Positions 1-9,400 of a stretch of DNA of 64,000 nt are shown in pieces. The DNA comes from Candidatus Magnetomicrobium cryptolimnococcus (GTDB lineage: Bacteria; Nitrospirota; Thermodesulfovibrionia; Thermodesulfovibrionales; Magnetobacteriaceae): the NCBI GenBank assembly GCA_018606805.1, contig JAGYWI010000004.1, positions 62,001-126,000 on the forward strand, read 5' to 3'. The notes below the pieces were generated by a model. It did no database searches and was not told where the DNA came from. It was given only the letters and a program-made list of their open reading frames with translations. Position 1 is the first letter of the stretch, and every line of letters starts with the position of its first letter. The translations under genes were made by a program, and so were the position numbers.

Positions 1-1209
1 GTTAACCCGCATAGAGGCAAATGTTCTATCGCTAAACGGTATTACGATGGTTATATCATTTGGTGCGGCTTGAAGAAGATATTTGGAAGCAGTGTCTTGG
101 AGTAAGAGGGTCTTCATGGCTTCTTTTAACTGTTGCTCACCGGAACCCGCCATGCTGCCTGAAAAATCAAGACAGTAGACAGTTAACGAGGGCTTCCTTA
201 GTGTAGTTTGATAAAGTGTAAGGGCTTCTTTGATAACCTCTGGAGCTGGCACACGCATAGCTGTAAGGATTTTATCAGTGCTTATGCCCCAGTTTGGGTT
301 AAAAATGCCTGTATCGGTCTTTGAAGAAACGCCGCTAACGCCTGTCCGTCTACCATAGGATGTGATAGTGTTTTGAGTTTGTTCTGATAAGAGGTAGTCT
401 TGGAGTTTTTCAAAAAACTCTTCTTTTTTAGGCTCGTTTCTGTGTATATATCCAAGGGGGGAGTCGGACATAGCCGTTGTGTTTTCTATATATATAACGT
501 GAAGGGGCTCTAAGCCTCGTTTTTCAAGCTCAAGGTTAGTTTCAATGATTAAAGCTTCATAGTTAACCATAGCATCAAAGCCCTCGGGGTGGCTTAAAAA
601 TAGTTCTTTTAAAAACCCGGAGCTTTCAGAGGAACGATTAACGCCCGAAAATATGAGTTTAATCCGCTCTTTCAAATCAGCCCTGTTGAGGTCTTCTTTT
701 GTAATGACATCCGGGTTTTCTAAAAGAGCGTATAGCAGGCTTAAGTATAAGGAAGCACCGCTATTTGACTGCGTTGCCGAGGTCATCATAAACTTAAGCT
801 TCTTTTCCTCTACAAGCTTTAAAATATCTTGAACATTAACCGTTTTATCAATTAAGCCAAGTTTTTGAGCAAGCCCTGCCTTTACACCAAGCACAACCGG
901 TGAGGTCATTATGGATTTAGCATTTTTCACCTTTTTTTGCTTATCACCTAAAGCTAACCAAAAGCTGTTGGCAGGCCATACGGCATCACCACTTATACTG
1001 TTACTTTCAAGTTCAAGCATGATGTCCACAGAGCCTTTGTAGTGGATTTCAACGTCATAGCCGTTTTTTTTGCCAAACTCCTTTACCAGCTCTTCAAGGG
1101 ATTTATTTTCAGAGCCTGATATTATTGTAAACTTATTAGTTTCAGAGGAGCAGTGGATGGAAAATAACGAACATAGCAATATAAATATTAACATTATATA
1201 ACGCTTCAT
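1..1209 (-). CDS. Substrate-binding/VWA domain lipoprotein, cut by the left edge
   Basis: The minus-strand frame is open from an ATG at 1209 to the window edge, giving 403 codons without a stop, so the C-terminus is missing. The first 20 residues are a hydrophobic signal peptide ending in a cysteine-containing stretch (FSIHCSS), which suggests a secreted or lipid-anchored protein. Residues of about 25-310 look like a periplasmic solute-binding fold (TIISGSENKSLEELVKEF, then SPVVLGVK). A von Willebrand factor A domain follows, with the MIDAS metal site DFSGS starting at Asp348. This solute-binding plus VWA arrangement is known in bacterial families of unknown ligand. It lies 49 bases after the lipid kinase on the same strand and may be the last gene of that operon. 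The function is not known; an exported metal-dependent adhesion or stress protein is a guess. Confidence 0.75.
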   Translation of the reverse strand, partial: MKRYIMLIFILLCSLFSIHCSSETNKFTIISGSENKSLEELVKEFGKKNGYDVEIHYKGSVDIMLELESNSISGDAVWPANSFWLALGDKQKKVKNAKSIMTSPVVLGVKAGLAQKLGLIDKTVNVQDILKLVEEKKLKFMMTSATQSNSGASLYLSLLYALLENPDVITKEDLNRADLKERIKLIFSGVNRSSESSGFLKELFLSHPEGFDAMVNYEALIIETNLELEKRGLEPLHVIYIENTTAMSDSPLGYIHRNEPKKEEFFEKLQDYLLSEQTQNTITSYGRRTGVSGVSSKTDTGIFNPNWGISTDKILTAMRVPAPEVIKEALTLYQTTLRKPSLTVYCLDFSGSMAGSGEQQLKEAMKTLLLQDTASKYLLQAAPNDITIVIPFSDRTFASMRVN

Positions 1210-1258
1210 AATATTTTTTCCCCTTTATGTTTGAATATTTCTGATACATAAGCAACAC

Positions 1259-2143
1259 TTATTTTATCTGTATCTTTATGGCATTAGGAACACTTTCTAT
1301 TTTACATGGTGTCATACCAAAGTACTCACCATCTATTTGAACATGTGATACACCTTCAACCTCTATAACTGTATTAGGTGTACACACCGCACTCATAACA
1401 TCCACAAAATAAAGGTGTCTTGACGTAATTATACCAAAGACGTATCTGAGGGTGTCAAGTTTACCGTTTTTTTGGAAAATAACTACATTTAGATTATCAC
1501 TTTCTATATTTGCATCAGGCGATATTATTAAATTGCCACCGTACTTTGCACCATTAGCTGCTATTAACCAGTATCCTGCATAAGACTGACCATTTAGCTT
1601 TATATTTAAAATTGGCTGATGATTACTAAAGGCTTTTAATCCACTGATAACATGGGCTAACCTGCTACTGATTCTCTTTATACGCGTATTTACTCCATAA
1701 ACCACTGCGGCATCAAACCCAATACCTGCCATCATTGAAAAATATCTAACTTTACCGTCTGAATTAGTTATCCGTCCAAGCGTTATATTGTGTGCCTTGC
1801 CATTTATTATTGTATTAATAGCGTTAGTTAAATGCCTATTTAGGCCAATCTCCCTGCCTAAAACGTTTTCACCACCAAAGGGCAGTACGCCAAGACATAC
1901 ATCAGTAAATGCTATACCATTTATTATCTCATTTATGGTACCATCGCCACCGGCTGCTATAATTAACGGATACCCTTCCTTAACCGCTTCTTGTGAGCGG
2001 GCTTGGGCATCACCTTTCTTTTTCGTATTAAACACATCAACCATATAACCATTTGCTCTAAAGGTGTTTAGCACATCTTTTAACATATGTTTTTTGTACG
2101 ATGAGGCCCGCTGATTAACTATTATAAGCGCTTGCAAACTCAT
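1259..2143 (-). CDS. Diacylglycerol/sphingoid-type lipid kinase (YegS/DagK family)
   Basis: The 294-residue protein has the nucleotide-binding signature of the diacylglycerol kinase catalytic domain: AAGGGDGTINEII, with GGDGT at residues 65-69. GFDAAVVYGV and QIDGEYFG in the C-terminal half also fit YegS-like lipid kinases. Such enzymes phosphorylate a membrane lipid using ATP at the inner face of the cytoplasmic membrane. The substrate cannot be read from the sequence. The start at 2143 overlaps the end of bioW by 29 bases, which suggests co-transcription and translational coupling with the biotin genes, although no metabolic link to biotin is evident. Confidence 0.88.
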   Translation of the reverse strand: MSLQALIIVNQRASSYKKHMLKDVLNTFRANGYMVDVFNTKKKGDAQARSQEAVKEGYPLIIAAGGDGTINEIINGIAFTDVCLGVLPFGGENVLGREIGLNRHLTNAINTIINGKAHNITLGRITNSDGKVRYFSMMAGIGFDAAVVYGVNTRIKRISSRLAHVISGLKAFSNHQPILNIKLNGQSYAGYWLIAANGAKYGGNLIISPDANIESDNLNVVIFQKNGKLDTLRYVFGIITSRHLYFVDVMSAVCTPNTVIEVEGVSHVQIDGEYFGMTPCKIESVPNAIKIQIK

Positions 2144-2915
2144 TTATATCTCCAAAATATACATTTTCACTGATTTCATTTATTAAAACTGGTACACTTT
2201 CAAGATAATTAACTAATCGTTCAAGATTAACCGTAGGTTTTATAAAAAACACCCTGCCGCCTACCGCTGAGCCTAATGCTTTTATATGAGGAATCCTCAC
2301 ATAACCTAAACGCCGAGATGCCACATATCCTGTTGTGTAACTAGGGTCATCTGAAACACAAAGCTCACACAAAACCTCATCAGCAAAAGCCACCTTACTT
2401 GCAAGCACCAGTGCTTCTTTTATCCGATAGTGGCTAAGCCCATAGCTACTTAGTAGCTTATCTAAACGTAAAGAAGCCTCTGCTTGAAATCCCATCCTTG
2501 AAACCCGAAACGTTTTCTTCTTAGTTTCAAGCCCTTGCCCACTACATATATCTAACATAAAGGCCCCTGCCTTCCCACCTGTAGTAAAGACCAACGCCTC
2601 CGCCTTTTCAATTGCAAAATGACTCACCCCTGCCATATCAAGCAACAAACGTACATTACCCCGTGAACACTCAACCCCTTCACTACTACACGTCCACACA
2701 GGAAGACTTTTTATAAATATCGGCTTACCCTCTATCTTTTCAATTGAAAGATGAATCTCCCCCGGCAGTCCCCTTTCATGTCCCATAGCCCTTTGAATAA
2801 ACCTAATGGCATGCTCATACACCTGCCCGTCATCGTATATACCCTCAGCACCGGAAATATGCCGCTGCCCATCCGCCGCCCTCATCCTCACACTATAAAG
2901 CACACCTAAACCCAA
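2115..2915 (-). CDS. bioW: 6-carboxyhexanoate-CoA ligase (pimeloyl-CoA synthetase)
   Basis: The 266-residue protein matches BioW along its length. It begins with LYSVRMRAADGQRHISGAEG, has RVSRMGFQA in the middle, then RIKEALVLASKVA and SDDPSYTTGYVASRRLGYVR, and ends with GGRVFFI. BioW joins pimelate to CoA using ATP, giving pimeloyl-CoA, the first dedicated precursor of biotin. It lies directly downstream of bioB, overlapping it by 23 bases, and its own end overlaps the lipid kinase. BioW implies that this organism makes biotin from free pimelate, not from the BioC/BioH methyl-ester route. bioF, bioA and bioD are not in the window. Confidence 0.93.
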   Translation of the reverse strand: MGLGVLYSVRMRAADGQRHISGAEGIYDDGQVYEHAIRFIQRAMGHERGLPGEIHLSIEKIEGKPIFIKSLPVWTCSSEGVECSRGNVRLLLDMAGVSHFAIEKAEALVFTTGGKAGAFMLDICSGQGLETKKKTFRVSRMGFQAEASLRLDKLLSSYGLSHYRIKEALVLASKVAFADEVLCELCVSDDPSYTTGYVASRRLGYVRIPHIKALGSAVGGRVFFIKPTVNLERLVNYLESVPVLINEISENVYFGDINEFASAYNS

Positions 2916-3852
2916 GCTCTCTTATCATCCAGACATCATCCTTTGGTGTCCGACCACTAAACGTGGTTAGATAATCCCCCACCATCAGCCCATCCGCTCC
3001 TGCCATAAAAATCAACGGGTGCAAATCCCCAAGTACATGCAAACGGCCACCACACACCCTTATTTCTTTCTCAGGCATTATAAGTCTATAAATACTGATT
3101 ATCCTTAGCGCTTCAAGAGGTTTTATTGTCTGTACATTAGCTAATTTAGTGCCTTTTATTGGAATTAGAAAATTTATAGGTACAGAGTCCACCTCCAAAG
3201 CTTTCAGCTCATAGGCCATATCAATTCTATCAGCCCACGTCTCACCAATGCCAAAAATCCCACCACAACAAACCGAAAGCCCTGCCTCACGTGCAGCTTT
3301 TAGCGTGCTCATTTTGTCATCATAGGTGTGGGTAGTACAAATATTTGGATAGTACCGTCTTGATGTCTCTAAATTATGGTGATACCTATTAAGTCCTGCT
3401 TTCTTTAAATAAATAAACTCTTCAACCCTTAAAAGCCCAGCAGATACGCATGGAAGTAGTCCAATGTCTTTAATTTTCATAACTATGGCTGCCAATACCT
3501 CAAGCTCATTCGTAGACACCCTCTTACCTGACATTACAACACTAAAGCGTCTAGCCCCATTAGCCTTTTGTACCCTTGCACAATCCAAAACCTTCTCTAC
3601 ACTCATCATCGGATAACGTTTAATGGCAGCACTACTTACAACCGATTGAGCACAAAAACTGCAATCCTCCGAACACCCACCAACCTTAGCACTAACTATG
3701 GAACATATATCTATAACCTTTTCATGAAAATGATTACACACATAAGCGGCTGCCCCAAAAAGCTCATACACATCAGTTTCTATTAAGCGATAAGCCTCAC
3801 CCTTCGATAAACACTTACTATCGAGTAAAACCTTAGATACAAGAGAGTGCAT
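2893..3852 (-). CDS. bioB: Biotin synthase
   Basis: This 319-residue radical SAM enzyme inserts sulfur into dethiobiotin to give biotin. The 4Fe-4S SAM cluster cysteines are C60, C64 and C67 in VGGCSEDCSFCAQS, the spacing and context typical of BioB. Further family motifs include SAGLLRVEEF, YHHNLETSRRYYP and CGGIFGIGET. The length is normal. The ATG shares one base with the stop codon of acylphosphatase in a TAATG arrangement, so the two are probably translationally coupled. The gene end overlaps bioW. Confidence 0.97.
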   Translation of the reverse strand: MHSLVSKVLLDSKCLSKGEAYRLIETDVYELFGAAAYVCNHFHEKVIDICSIVSAKVGGCSEDCSFCAQSVVSSAAIKRYPMMSVEKVLDCARVQKANGARRFSVVMSGKRVSTNELEVLAAIVMKIKDIGLLPCVSAGLLRVEEFIYLKKAGLNRYHHNLETSRRYYPNICTTHTYDDKMSTLKAAREAGLSVCCGGIFGIGETWADRIDMAYELKALEVDSVPINFLIPIKGTKLANVQTIKPLEALRIISIYRLIMPEKEIRVCGGRLHVLGDLHPLIFMAGADGLMVGDYLTTFSGRTPKDDVWMIRELGFRCAL

Positions 3853-4133
3853 TAATAACTAACCCCAAAAGAGCTAAATTCACCAACATAAGGCTGCCAA
3901 TTTATCTGAATATGAATGACAACACTTGCCGGTGGCCCCTTATAACAACGCCCAACCAGTGTTTCAAGGGCTTTCTTTTCACCTTCAAGCAGTACTTCTA
4001 CCGTACCGTCCGGCAGGTTGCGCACCCACCCTTTAACACCCAAATCAATAGCATTTTTCTTAACAAACGCCCTGAAATAGACCCCCTGCACCCTTCCTTC
4101 TATAATTAAGTGTACCCGTTTAAGTGTTTCCAT
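3852..4133 (-). CDS. acyP: Acylphosphatase
   Basis: The 93-residue protein is a standard acylphosphatase. It reads GRVQGVYFRAF with the phosphate-binding Arg21, then GWVRNLPDGTVEV with the catalytic Asn39. The family hydrolyses acyl phosphates such as acetyl phosphate and carbamoyl phosphate in the cytoplasm. It is the first gene of the acyP-bioB-bioW-lipid kinase run, and its stop overlaps the bioB start by one base. A TATAAT-like hexamer lies on the minus strand only about seven bases before the ATG, so the transcript leader, if that is the promoter, would be very short. Confidence 0.95.
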   Translation of the reverse strand: METLKRVHLIIEGRVQGVYFRAFVKKNAIDLGVKGWVRNLPDGTVEVLLEGEKKALETLVGRCYKGPPASVVIHIQINWQPYVGEFSSFGVSY

Positions 4134-4262
4134 AGGTTAATTATACCATAAGATATTACAAATTATCTTGACAAAGGGGTCCACTGTAGTGGTATTGAGT
4201 TTAATACGATGGTTGATACAATCACTGGTGAAATATTCCAATAATTAACAATCAGAAAAATG

Positions 4263-4295
4263 CTAAGGCGCACCTTTATATTAGTACGCCTTTAG
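4263..4295 (-). terminator. Intrinsic terminator-like hairpin downstream of cheV
   Basis: On the minus strand, 26 bases beyond the cheV stop, arms CTAAAGGCG and CGCCTTAG (one bulge) pair across a 16-base loop, followed by a run of T (ATTTTT). This is the form of a factor-independent terminator for the holA-cheV transcript. Confidence 0.55.
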
Positions 4296-4320
4296 TGTTT
4301 CTTATTTGAGCAAAGCAGCC

Positions 4321-5265
4321 CTATATATTTTTCTTATCTTTTATTTGCTGAATTGTTGCTAAAATCTCTTTAGCTAACTCATCTGGTCTGAATTTAGCGA
4401 TAAATACGTCAGCTCCAACCTGTTTTGCTTTATCCATGTTTGATGGATTACTCATTGAACTGTGGAGCATAATGTACATGTTTTTGAGCTTTTCGTTTTC
4501 CCGTATTTTTCTTGTAAATGTAAAACCATCCATGGTGGGCATTTCTATGTCGCAAATAATCATTGTGTATTTCTGTGCTGCTTTAGGGTCATTTATCAAA
4601 ATTTGTAGGGTTTCAGCGGCAGATTCCATAATTGTTGCACTATAGCCAAGTTGCGTTATAACTGACTCGTTAAGTCTCCGTGCTGTCTTAGAATCATCTA
4701 TGACCAGTATGTGTACGTCTTCGAAGTGTCCCACCTCTTTACTTTTTTCGATTATCTCCTGTGAAACCTCTTCCGGTATGCCAATAATTTCACCCAATAT
4801 GCGTTCAATATCAAGTATTTGAATCATCTCACCGCTATCCGTGTACGCTATTGCTACAAGAAAACCGGAATTGGACATCATCCCCGTAGGACTTTTTACC
4901 TCCTGCCAGCTTCTTGTTATGAGTGTATCAGGCATGCTTACGATAAAACCCTGTATGTTGTTGTTATACTCGCTTATAATAATGTAACTCAGTTTGTTCC
5001 TATAGTCTTGTTTTTCAAGCCCAAGGAAATCTGCCAAGTCTATGGTAACTACGGCTTTGCCTCTGAAATCTATGGTACCGCGGACCGTTGGATGGGAGTG
5101 GGGCATTTTTGTTATAACCGTTGGACACTCTATTACCTCTACTATCTTAAACACATTTATCCCATAGCGCTGCCCGTCGTTTAAGAAAAACACCAACATC
5201 TCCATCTGATTAGATAGTGCTAACTGTGTACGTTGATCAATTTCTTCAAAAATATTATCCTTCAT
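4321..5265 (-). CDS. cheV: CheV-type chemotaxis coupling protein (CheW domain plus receiver)
   Basis: The first 170 residues are a CheW-like coupling domain, beginning MKDNIFEEIDQRTQLALSNQ as CheV proteins do. Residues of about 185-305 are a receiver domain with acidic pair Asp190-Asp191 (VIDDSK), phospho-acceptor Asp239 (ICDIEMPTMDG) and conserved Lys291 (AKFRP). CheV links chemoreceptors to the CheA kinase and tunes the signal when phosphorylated. The ATG at 5265 was chosen because it follows a strong ribosome site (GGTGAAGGGGAA) and matches the family N-terminus. An upstream ATG at 5316 would overlap holA and add 17 residues. The chemoreceptor at 50.5 kb could be a partner. Confidence 0.93.
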   Translation of the reverse strand: MKDNIFEEIDQRTQLALSNQMEMLVFFLNDGQRYGINVFKIVEVIECPTVITKMPHSHPTVRGTIDFRGKAVVTIDLADFLGLEKQDYRNKLSYIIISEYNNNIQGFIVSMPDTLITRSWQEVKSPTGMMSNSGFLVAIAYTDSGEMIQILDIERILGEIIGIPEEVSQEIIEKSKEVGHFEDVHILVIDDSKTARRLNESVITQLGYSATIMESAAETLQILINDPKAAQKYTMIICDIEMPTMDGFTFTRKIRENEKLKNMYIMLHSSMSNPSNMDKAKQVGADVFIAKFRPDELAKEILATIQQIKDKKNI

Positions 5266-5297
5266 TTCCCCTTCACCTATATTATTTAAATAATTCT

Positions 5298-6155
5298 CTA
5301 ATTTTTCAAACTGCACAGCTCTGCTATGAGCATCTCTAACGGGTATTCAAGGCTAGTTTGCTTTAAATTTAGTTCTGTGTTTATGAGAGTTTCGTAGACC
5401 TTAAACGACTTCCTGTCTTTAGTACCCACTGTACTAACCTTCCAATTAATAGCACCAAGTATCATAAGAGGGTCTGATTTTTCCCTTATCTGACTATACA
5501 AAGAAAGTGCCTTTGCCCTTTCACCTTTTACTATTGCCTCCGGTAAACTGAAGGCATTGATGGTCTTCGTACCATAGAAAGACTCAAGCAATATATCTTT
5601 TGTTACTTTTTTGTGCCCAAGAAGCGATAGCTTTTCTATTTCATTGTCTAACATAGAAAGGTTTTCATCAAAAAACTCCTTTAAATAACTGACAGCATCA
5701 CTATCTAATATAAAACTGCGCCAAGCTGCCCTTTCTTTTAACCATCTGGTTATTTCACCCTTTTTCAATACCAAATCTATTGTCTTTACAGACTTTCCCT
5801 TCAGGTTTCTTAGTTTTTTTCCTTCTCCATAAACATATAAAAAAAGCACTGCCGTTGGTGATGGATTTTTCAAATATTGTTCTATTATCTCAAGTCCATT
5901 TTTTTTAATTTTTTGGAAATTAGTAATCACAACATATTTGGATGTTGAAAACAACGCAGGCATATTTAAACTCCCCGCTATAAGCTTAATATCCTGCTTT
6001 TCCTCAAGGTCATACATTTCAACTTTATTTTTATCGCTGCCACCAGCTATTACTTTGAGTGAGCTTCTTATAAAAAACTCATCGTTATAAAACAGCACAT
6101 AAACTCGCTCAGGGAAATTATTATTTTTTTCTTCTATTAATTCTTCTATGCCCAT
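5298..6155 (-). CDS. holA: DNA polymerase III delta subunit
   Basis: The 285-residue protein fits the delta subunit of the clamp loader. It opens with a short lead into VYVLFYNDEFFI, has a central helical stretch (YLKNPSPTAVLFLYVYGEGKKLR) and a C-terminal clamp-loader collar region (GAINWK). Delta opens the sliding clamp in the pol III holoenzyme. The protein is shorter than the usual 320-340 residues, and delta sequences are poorly conserved, so the call rests on overall pattern. It precedes cheV by 32 bases on the same strand. Confidence 0.8.
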   Translation of the reverse strand: MGIEELIEEKNNNFPERVYVLFYNDEFFIRSSLKVIAGGSDKNKVEMYDLEEKQDIKLIAGSLNMPALFSTSKYVVITNFQKIKKNGLEIIEQYLKNPSPTAVLFLYVYGEGKKLRNLKGKSVKTIDLVLKKGEITRWLKERAAWRSFILDSDAVSYLKEFFDENLSMLDNEIEKLSLLGHKKVTKDILLESFYGTKTINAFSLPEAIVKGERAKALSLYSQIREKSDPLMILGAINWKVSTVGTKDRKSFKVYETLINTELNLKQTSLEYPLEMLIAELCSLKN

Positions 6156-6284
6156 TTTATTATATCACAAACCCCCACGCTTAATAATAACACTCAGGCA
6201 ATAGAAGATTCAATAGTGTTAAACACGGTCTTAACAAATCAGTCCACCTTAGGCTATAGAAGGATAACTAATAAAGATAACAAA

Positions 6285-6385
6285 CTAAAAGTTTTTGGAA
6301 AGGGGGGGAAGAACAGGGAGGTGTGCTGCCGCACCTTTGGCGGGAGTGTGAGGGTAGCGCCCTCACTCTGTATTTGTTTCCTTGT
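6285..6385. repeat. Composite intergenic repeats in the 6156-6472 gap
   Basis: The 317-base gap between holA and the hybrid kinase contains two dispersed repeats side by side. Positions 6285-6337 (AAAGTTTTTGGAAAG, a G-run, then the hairpin GGTGTGCTGCCGCACC) match a family also present at 11.0-11.4 kb. Positions 6338-6385 (GGCGGGAGTGTGAGGG, then GCGCCCTCACT) match 21823-21870 with few differences and contain the hairpin arms GTGAGGG and CCCTCAC. A TATAAT hexamer at 6408-6413 could be the -10 box of the downstream kinase. Confidence 0.7.
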
Positions 6386-6472
6386 AGAACTCGAAAAATT
6401 TTTATGTTATAATTAGCGCATGGGTTTTGACTCTAAAATTTTATCTTGTTTGTTAGTACTTTTTATAGCTAA

Positions 6473-9400
6473 ATGACACATTTAAAAAATCAAGTAGGTG
6501 GCGCTCTTTTAAGAACCTTTGTTTTTATGTTTTTATTTAGTACATTAATTGTGGTTTGGTTTAACTTTTATATTTTTAGTAAATTTGATAATATAAAAAA
6601 ATATGACACAATTCAATACTATAGCAAAACAATCAATCGGCTTATGCAAGATGGGATACAAAGTGCTTTAGCTACTGCTGCACGGGTGAATTTGTCCCAG
6701 TATCTTGAAGATACTAATATGCTTAATAAAGACTTATCTGCTTACTTTCAAGACCATATTTTTACATATGTTTTCGTTGTAGATAAAGTTGGGAATATCT
6801 TATTTAGCTATGGTTTCGATGTTGATAAAATCAATTATAGATTAGATTTTAAGGAAAACATTTCTTGGTATTATGTCTCATCACTTAAAAGGCTTTTTGT
6901 AGTTTATCGCTCATCTTTAGAAGCTGGGGCGTATTTATTACTTTTTAAGCCGATAGATAGCTCTTTTCTTTCACAAATACTCTTGCCTGATACAACGCTG
7001 TATTTAAAGTGGCAGGATATGCCTGTAGCATCTTCTCTTGGCGACAGGGGTATTGAGGAGCTTTCAGCGGTGTATGGGAAGTCTAAAGTGGCAGGGGTGT
7101 ATCGGCAGTTTGAAATAGTATTGGGGAAACATTATAGTGGGATAGCACCTGTAATGGTGGTTAGGACACAGTTAAATCGGCCTTTTAGCATTTATGAACT
7201 AATTATTGCTAATTTAATGATAATTCTTATATTTATCGGCTTTATATGGCTTTTCCTTGGCAGGCGGTTTGCCTACGATATGCGTTCTATAGTTGCTTTG
7301 GAAAAAAATATACGTATGTTTACAACTTCCAAAATAGTAACGCCTGAACTTAAATATAATCTATTATCAGGTATGCCTAATGCCTCTGAGGAGATTAGTT
7401 TGCTGTCAAACTCTATCTTATCTATGATGATGTCAACAGAATATGCCGATAAGGCACACCATGAGTACGAGGCTAAGTTAGCCGAAAGTGAGCGCTCTTT
7501 AAGGGAAATTACAGCAAGTCTTGGCGAAGGGCTTATTGTCTTAGATAACAATGGGGTTGTGTGCTTTAGTAACATTAGGGCATCAAAGCTCCTTGGCTTA
7601 AAAGAAGAAGAGATGCTTGGCATGAGTGCTAATAACCTATTTCACTATGCTGGCGTTGACGGTGCTATGTGTGTCTTTGATGAATGCCAAATCCTTATGA
7701 AGGTCTTTAGCGGTGAGATAGCGATTAACAATGATGAGGTTTTTTATTGTAAAGACGATAGGTTTATGCCAGTGTCAATAGTGGCTTCACCTATAATTCG
7801 CCAACAAAAGATAACCGGTGCTGTTATTGCCTTTAACGATATTTCCGCTATAAAAGAAGCTCAGGAGGGATTATTAAAGGCAAAGGCGGAGGCGGAGCGA
7901 GCTAACAGGGCTAAAAGCGATTTTCTAGCAAATATGACTCATGAGATACGTACACCGATAAATGCCATCATCGGCTTAAGCTATATAACACTGAAAAACG
8001 CCTTAAATACTGAACAAAAAGATTATGTCAGGAAAATTCACTCATCTGCACAATCGCTTCTGGTTATTATTAATGATATATTGGATTTTTCAAAAATAGA
8101 GGCTGGCAGATTTGATCTGGAATCTATTAATTTTAACCTCGATGACGTACTTGAGCATATAGGTAGCTACGTATCCGTAACCATTGAGGAAAAAGACATT
8201 GAAGTCATATATAACTTATCACAATCCGTACCTAAAGGACTTATCGGCGACCCTATCAGATTAAACCAAATACTTATAAATATAGTTAATAACGCAATTA
8301 AGTTTACAATAAGGGGTGAGATTGTAATATCCGTGCAACTGCATAAGAAACTCAAAAAGACAGCTGTCTTGGAGTTTTCAGTAAGAGATACCGGTATTGG
8401 CATGACAGAAGAACAGATGGCAAACCTGTTTGTGCCCTTTACGCAAGTGGAAAGTCCTGCTAATAGAAAACAAAGTGGCGCTGGCTTAGGGCTTAGTATA
8501 GTGAAACGGCTTGTGGAAATGATGAGTGGTAACATTTGGGTTGACAGTAAAAAAGATAGCGGAAGCACTTTTACGTTTACTGTTACGCTTGGATTGCATG
8601 AAGTGCCACTAACAACCTTTGTCTTACCTAATGAACTGCAAGGTATGAAGGTCTTAGTTGTTGATGATAACGCTACAACAAGAACTATCTTTTTAGATAC
8701 CTTACGGTCTTTTTCTTTAAATCCAAAGGTGGTTGACTCAGGGGCTGCTGCTATTAGTGAGCTTGAAAGGACATTATCAAACTCAGCAGAGAAGCAGCCA
8801 TATGGGTTAGTGCTTATTGATTGGAAGATGCCAGGCATTGATGGCTTTGAAACAGCTAAACGGATTAAAGATAATGCGCATTTTGCCGATATCCCATTAG
8901 TAATAATGTTTACAGCCTATCGGCGTAATGATATAAAAAATAAGGCTATAGAACTTGGCGTCAATAGCTTTTTAATGAAACCCATACTTCCCAATATGCT
9001 TTATAAAACCATAGTGGAGTCCGCCGGCAGGCATAAGTTTATTGTAGATACTAAACACACCTTTGTGGTGGCTAAAGACAGGGTATACGAACGATTGGCT
9101 GGCCTTCGGGCACTAGTAGTAGAGCCTCATATTATAAATCAGCGTATAATATGCGAATTTCTTGAAAATGCTAAAATACTTGTCGAGGTAGCAAATAAAG
9201 GAGCTGATGCCGTTTATATCGTACAAAATAACCCAAAATACGATATTATTGTTATGGCCATAGATATGCCGGATTTGGATGGCTATGAAGTAGCTAAGAT
9301 TATACGTCGCAAAACAAACTATAAAGATGTGCCTATTGTCGGGTTAACCGACCACGCATTTAATGAAATAGATAAACACTTTGGCTCTGGTATTAATTAC

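Noticed and set aside
4140-4145. TATAAT as promoter of acyP-bioB
   Set aside because: No -35 hexamer at usual spacing and it lies only about seven bases from the ATG, so it is noted but not called.
8167-8838. Minus-strand 223-codon frame inside the hybrid kinase
   Set aside because: It is antisense shadow of the kinase and ATPase domains with no family pattern.
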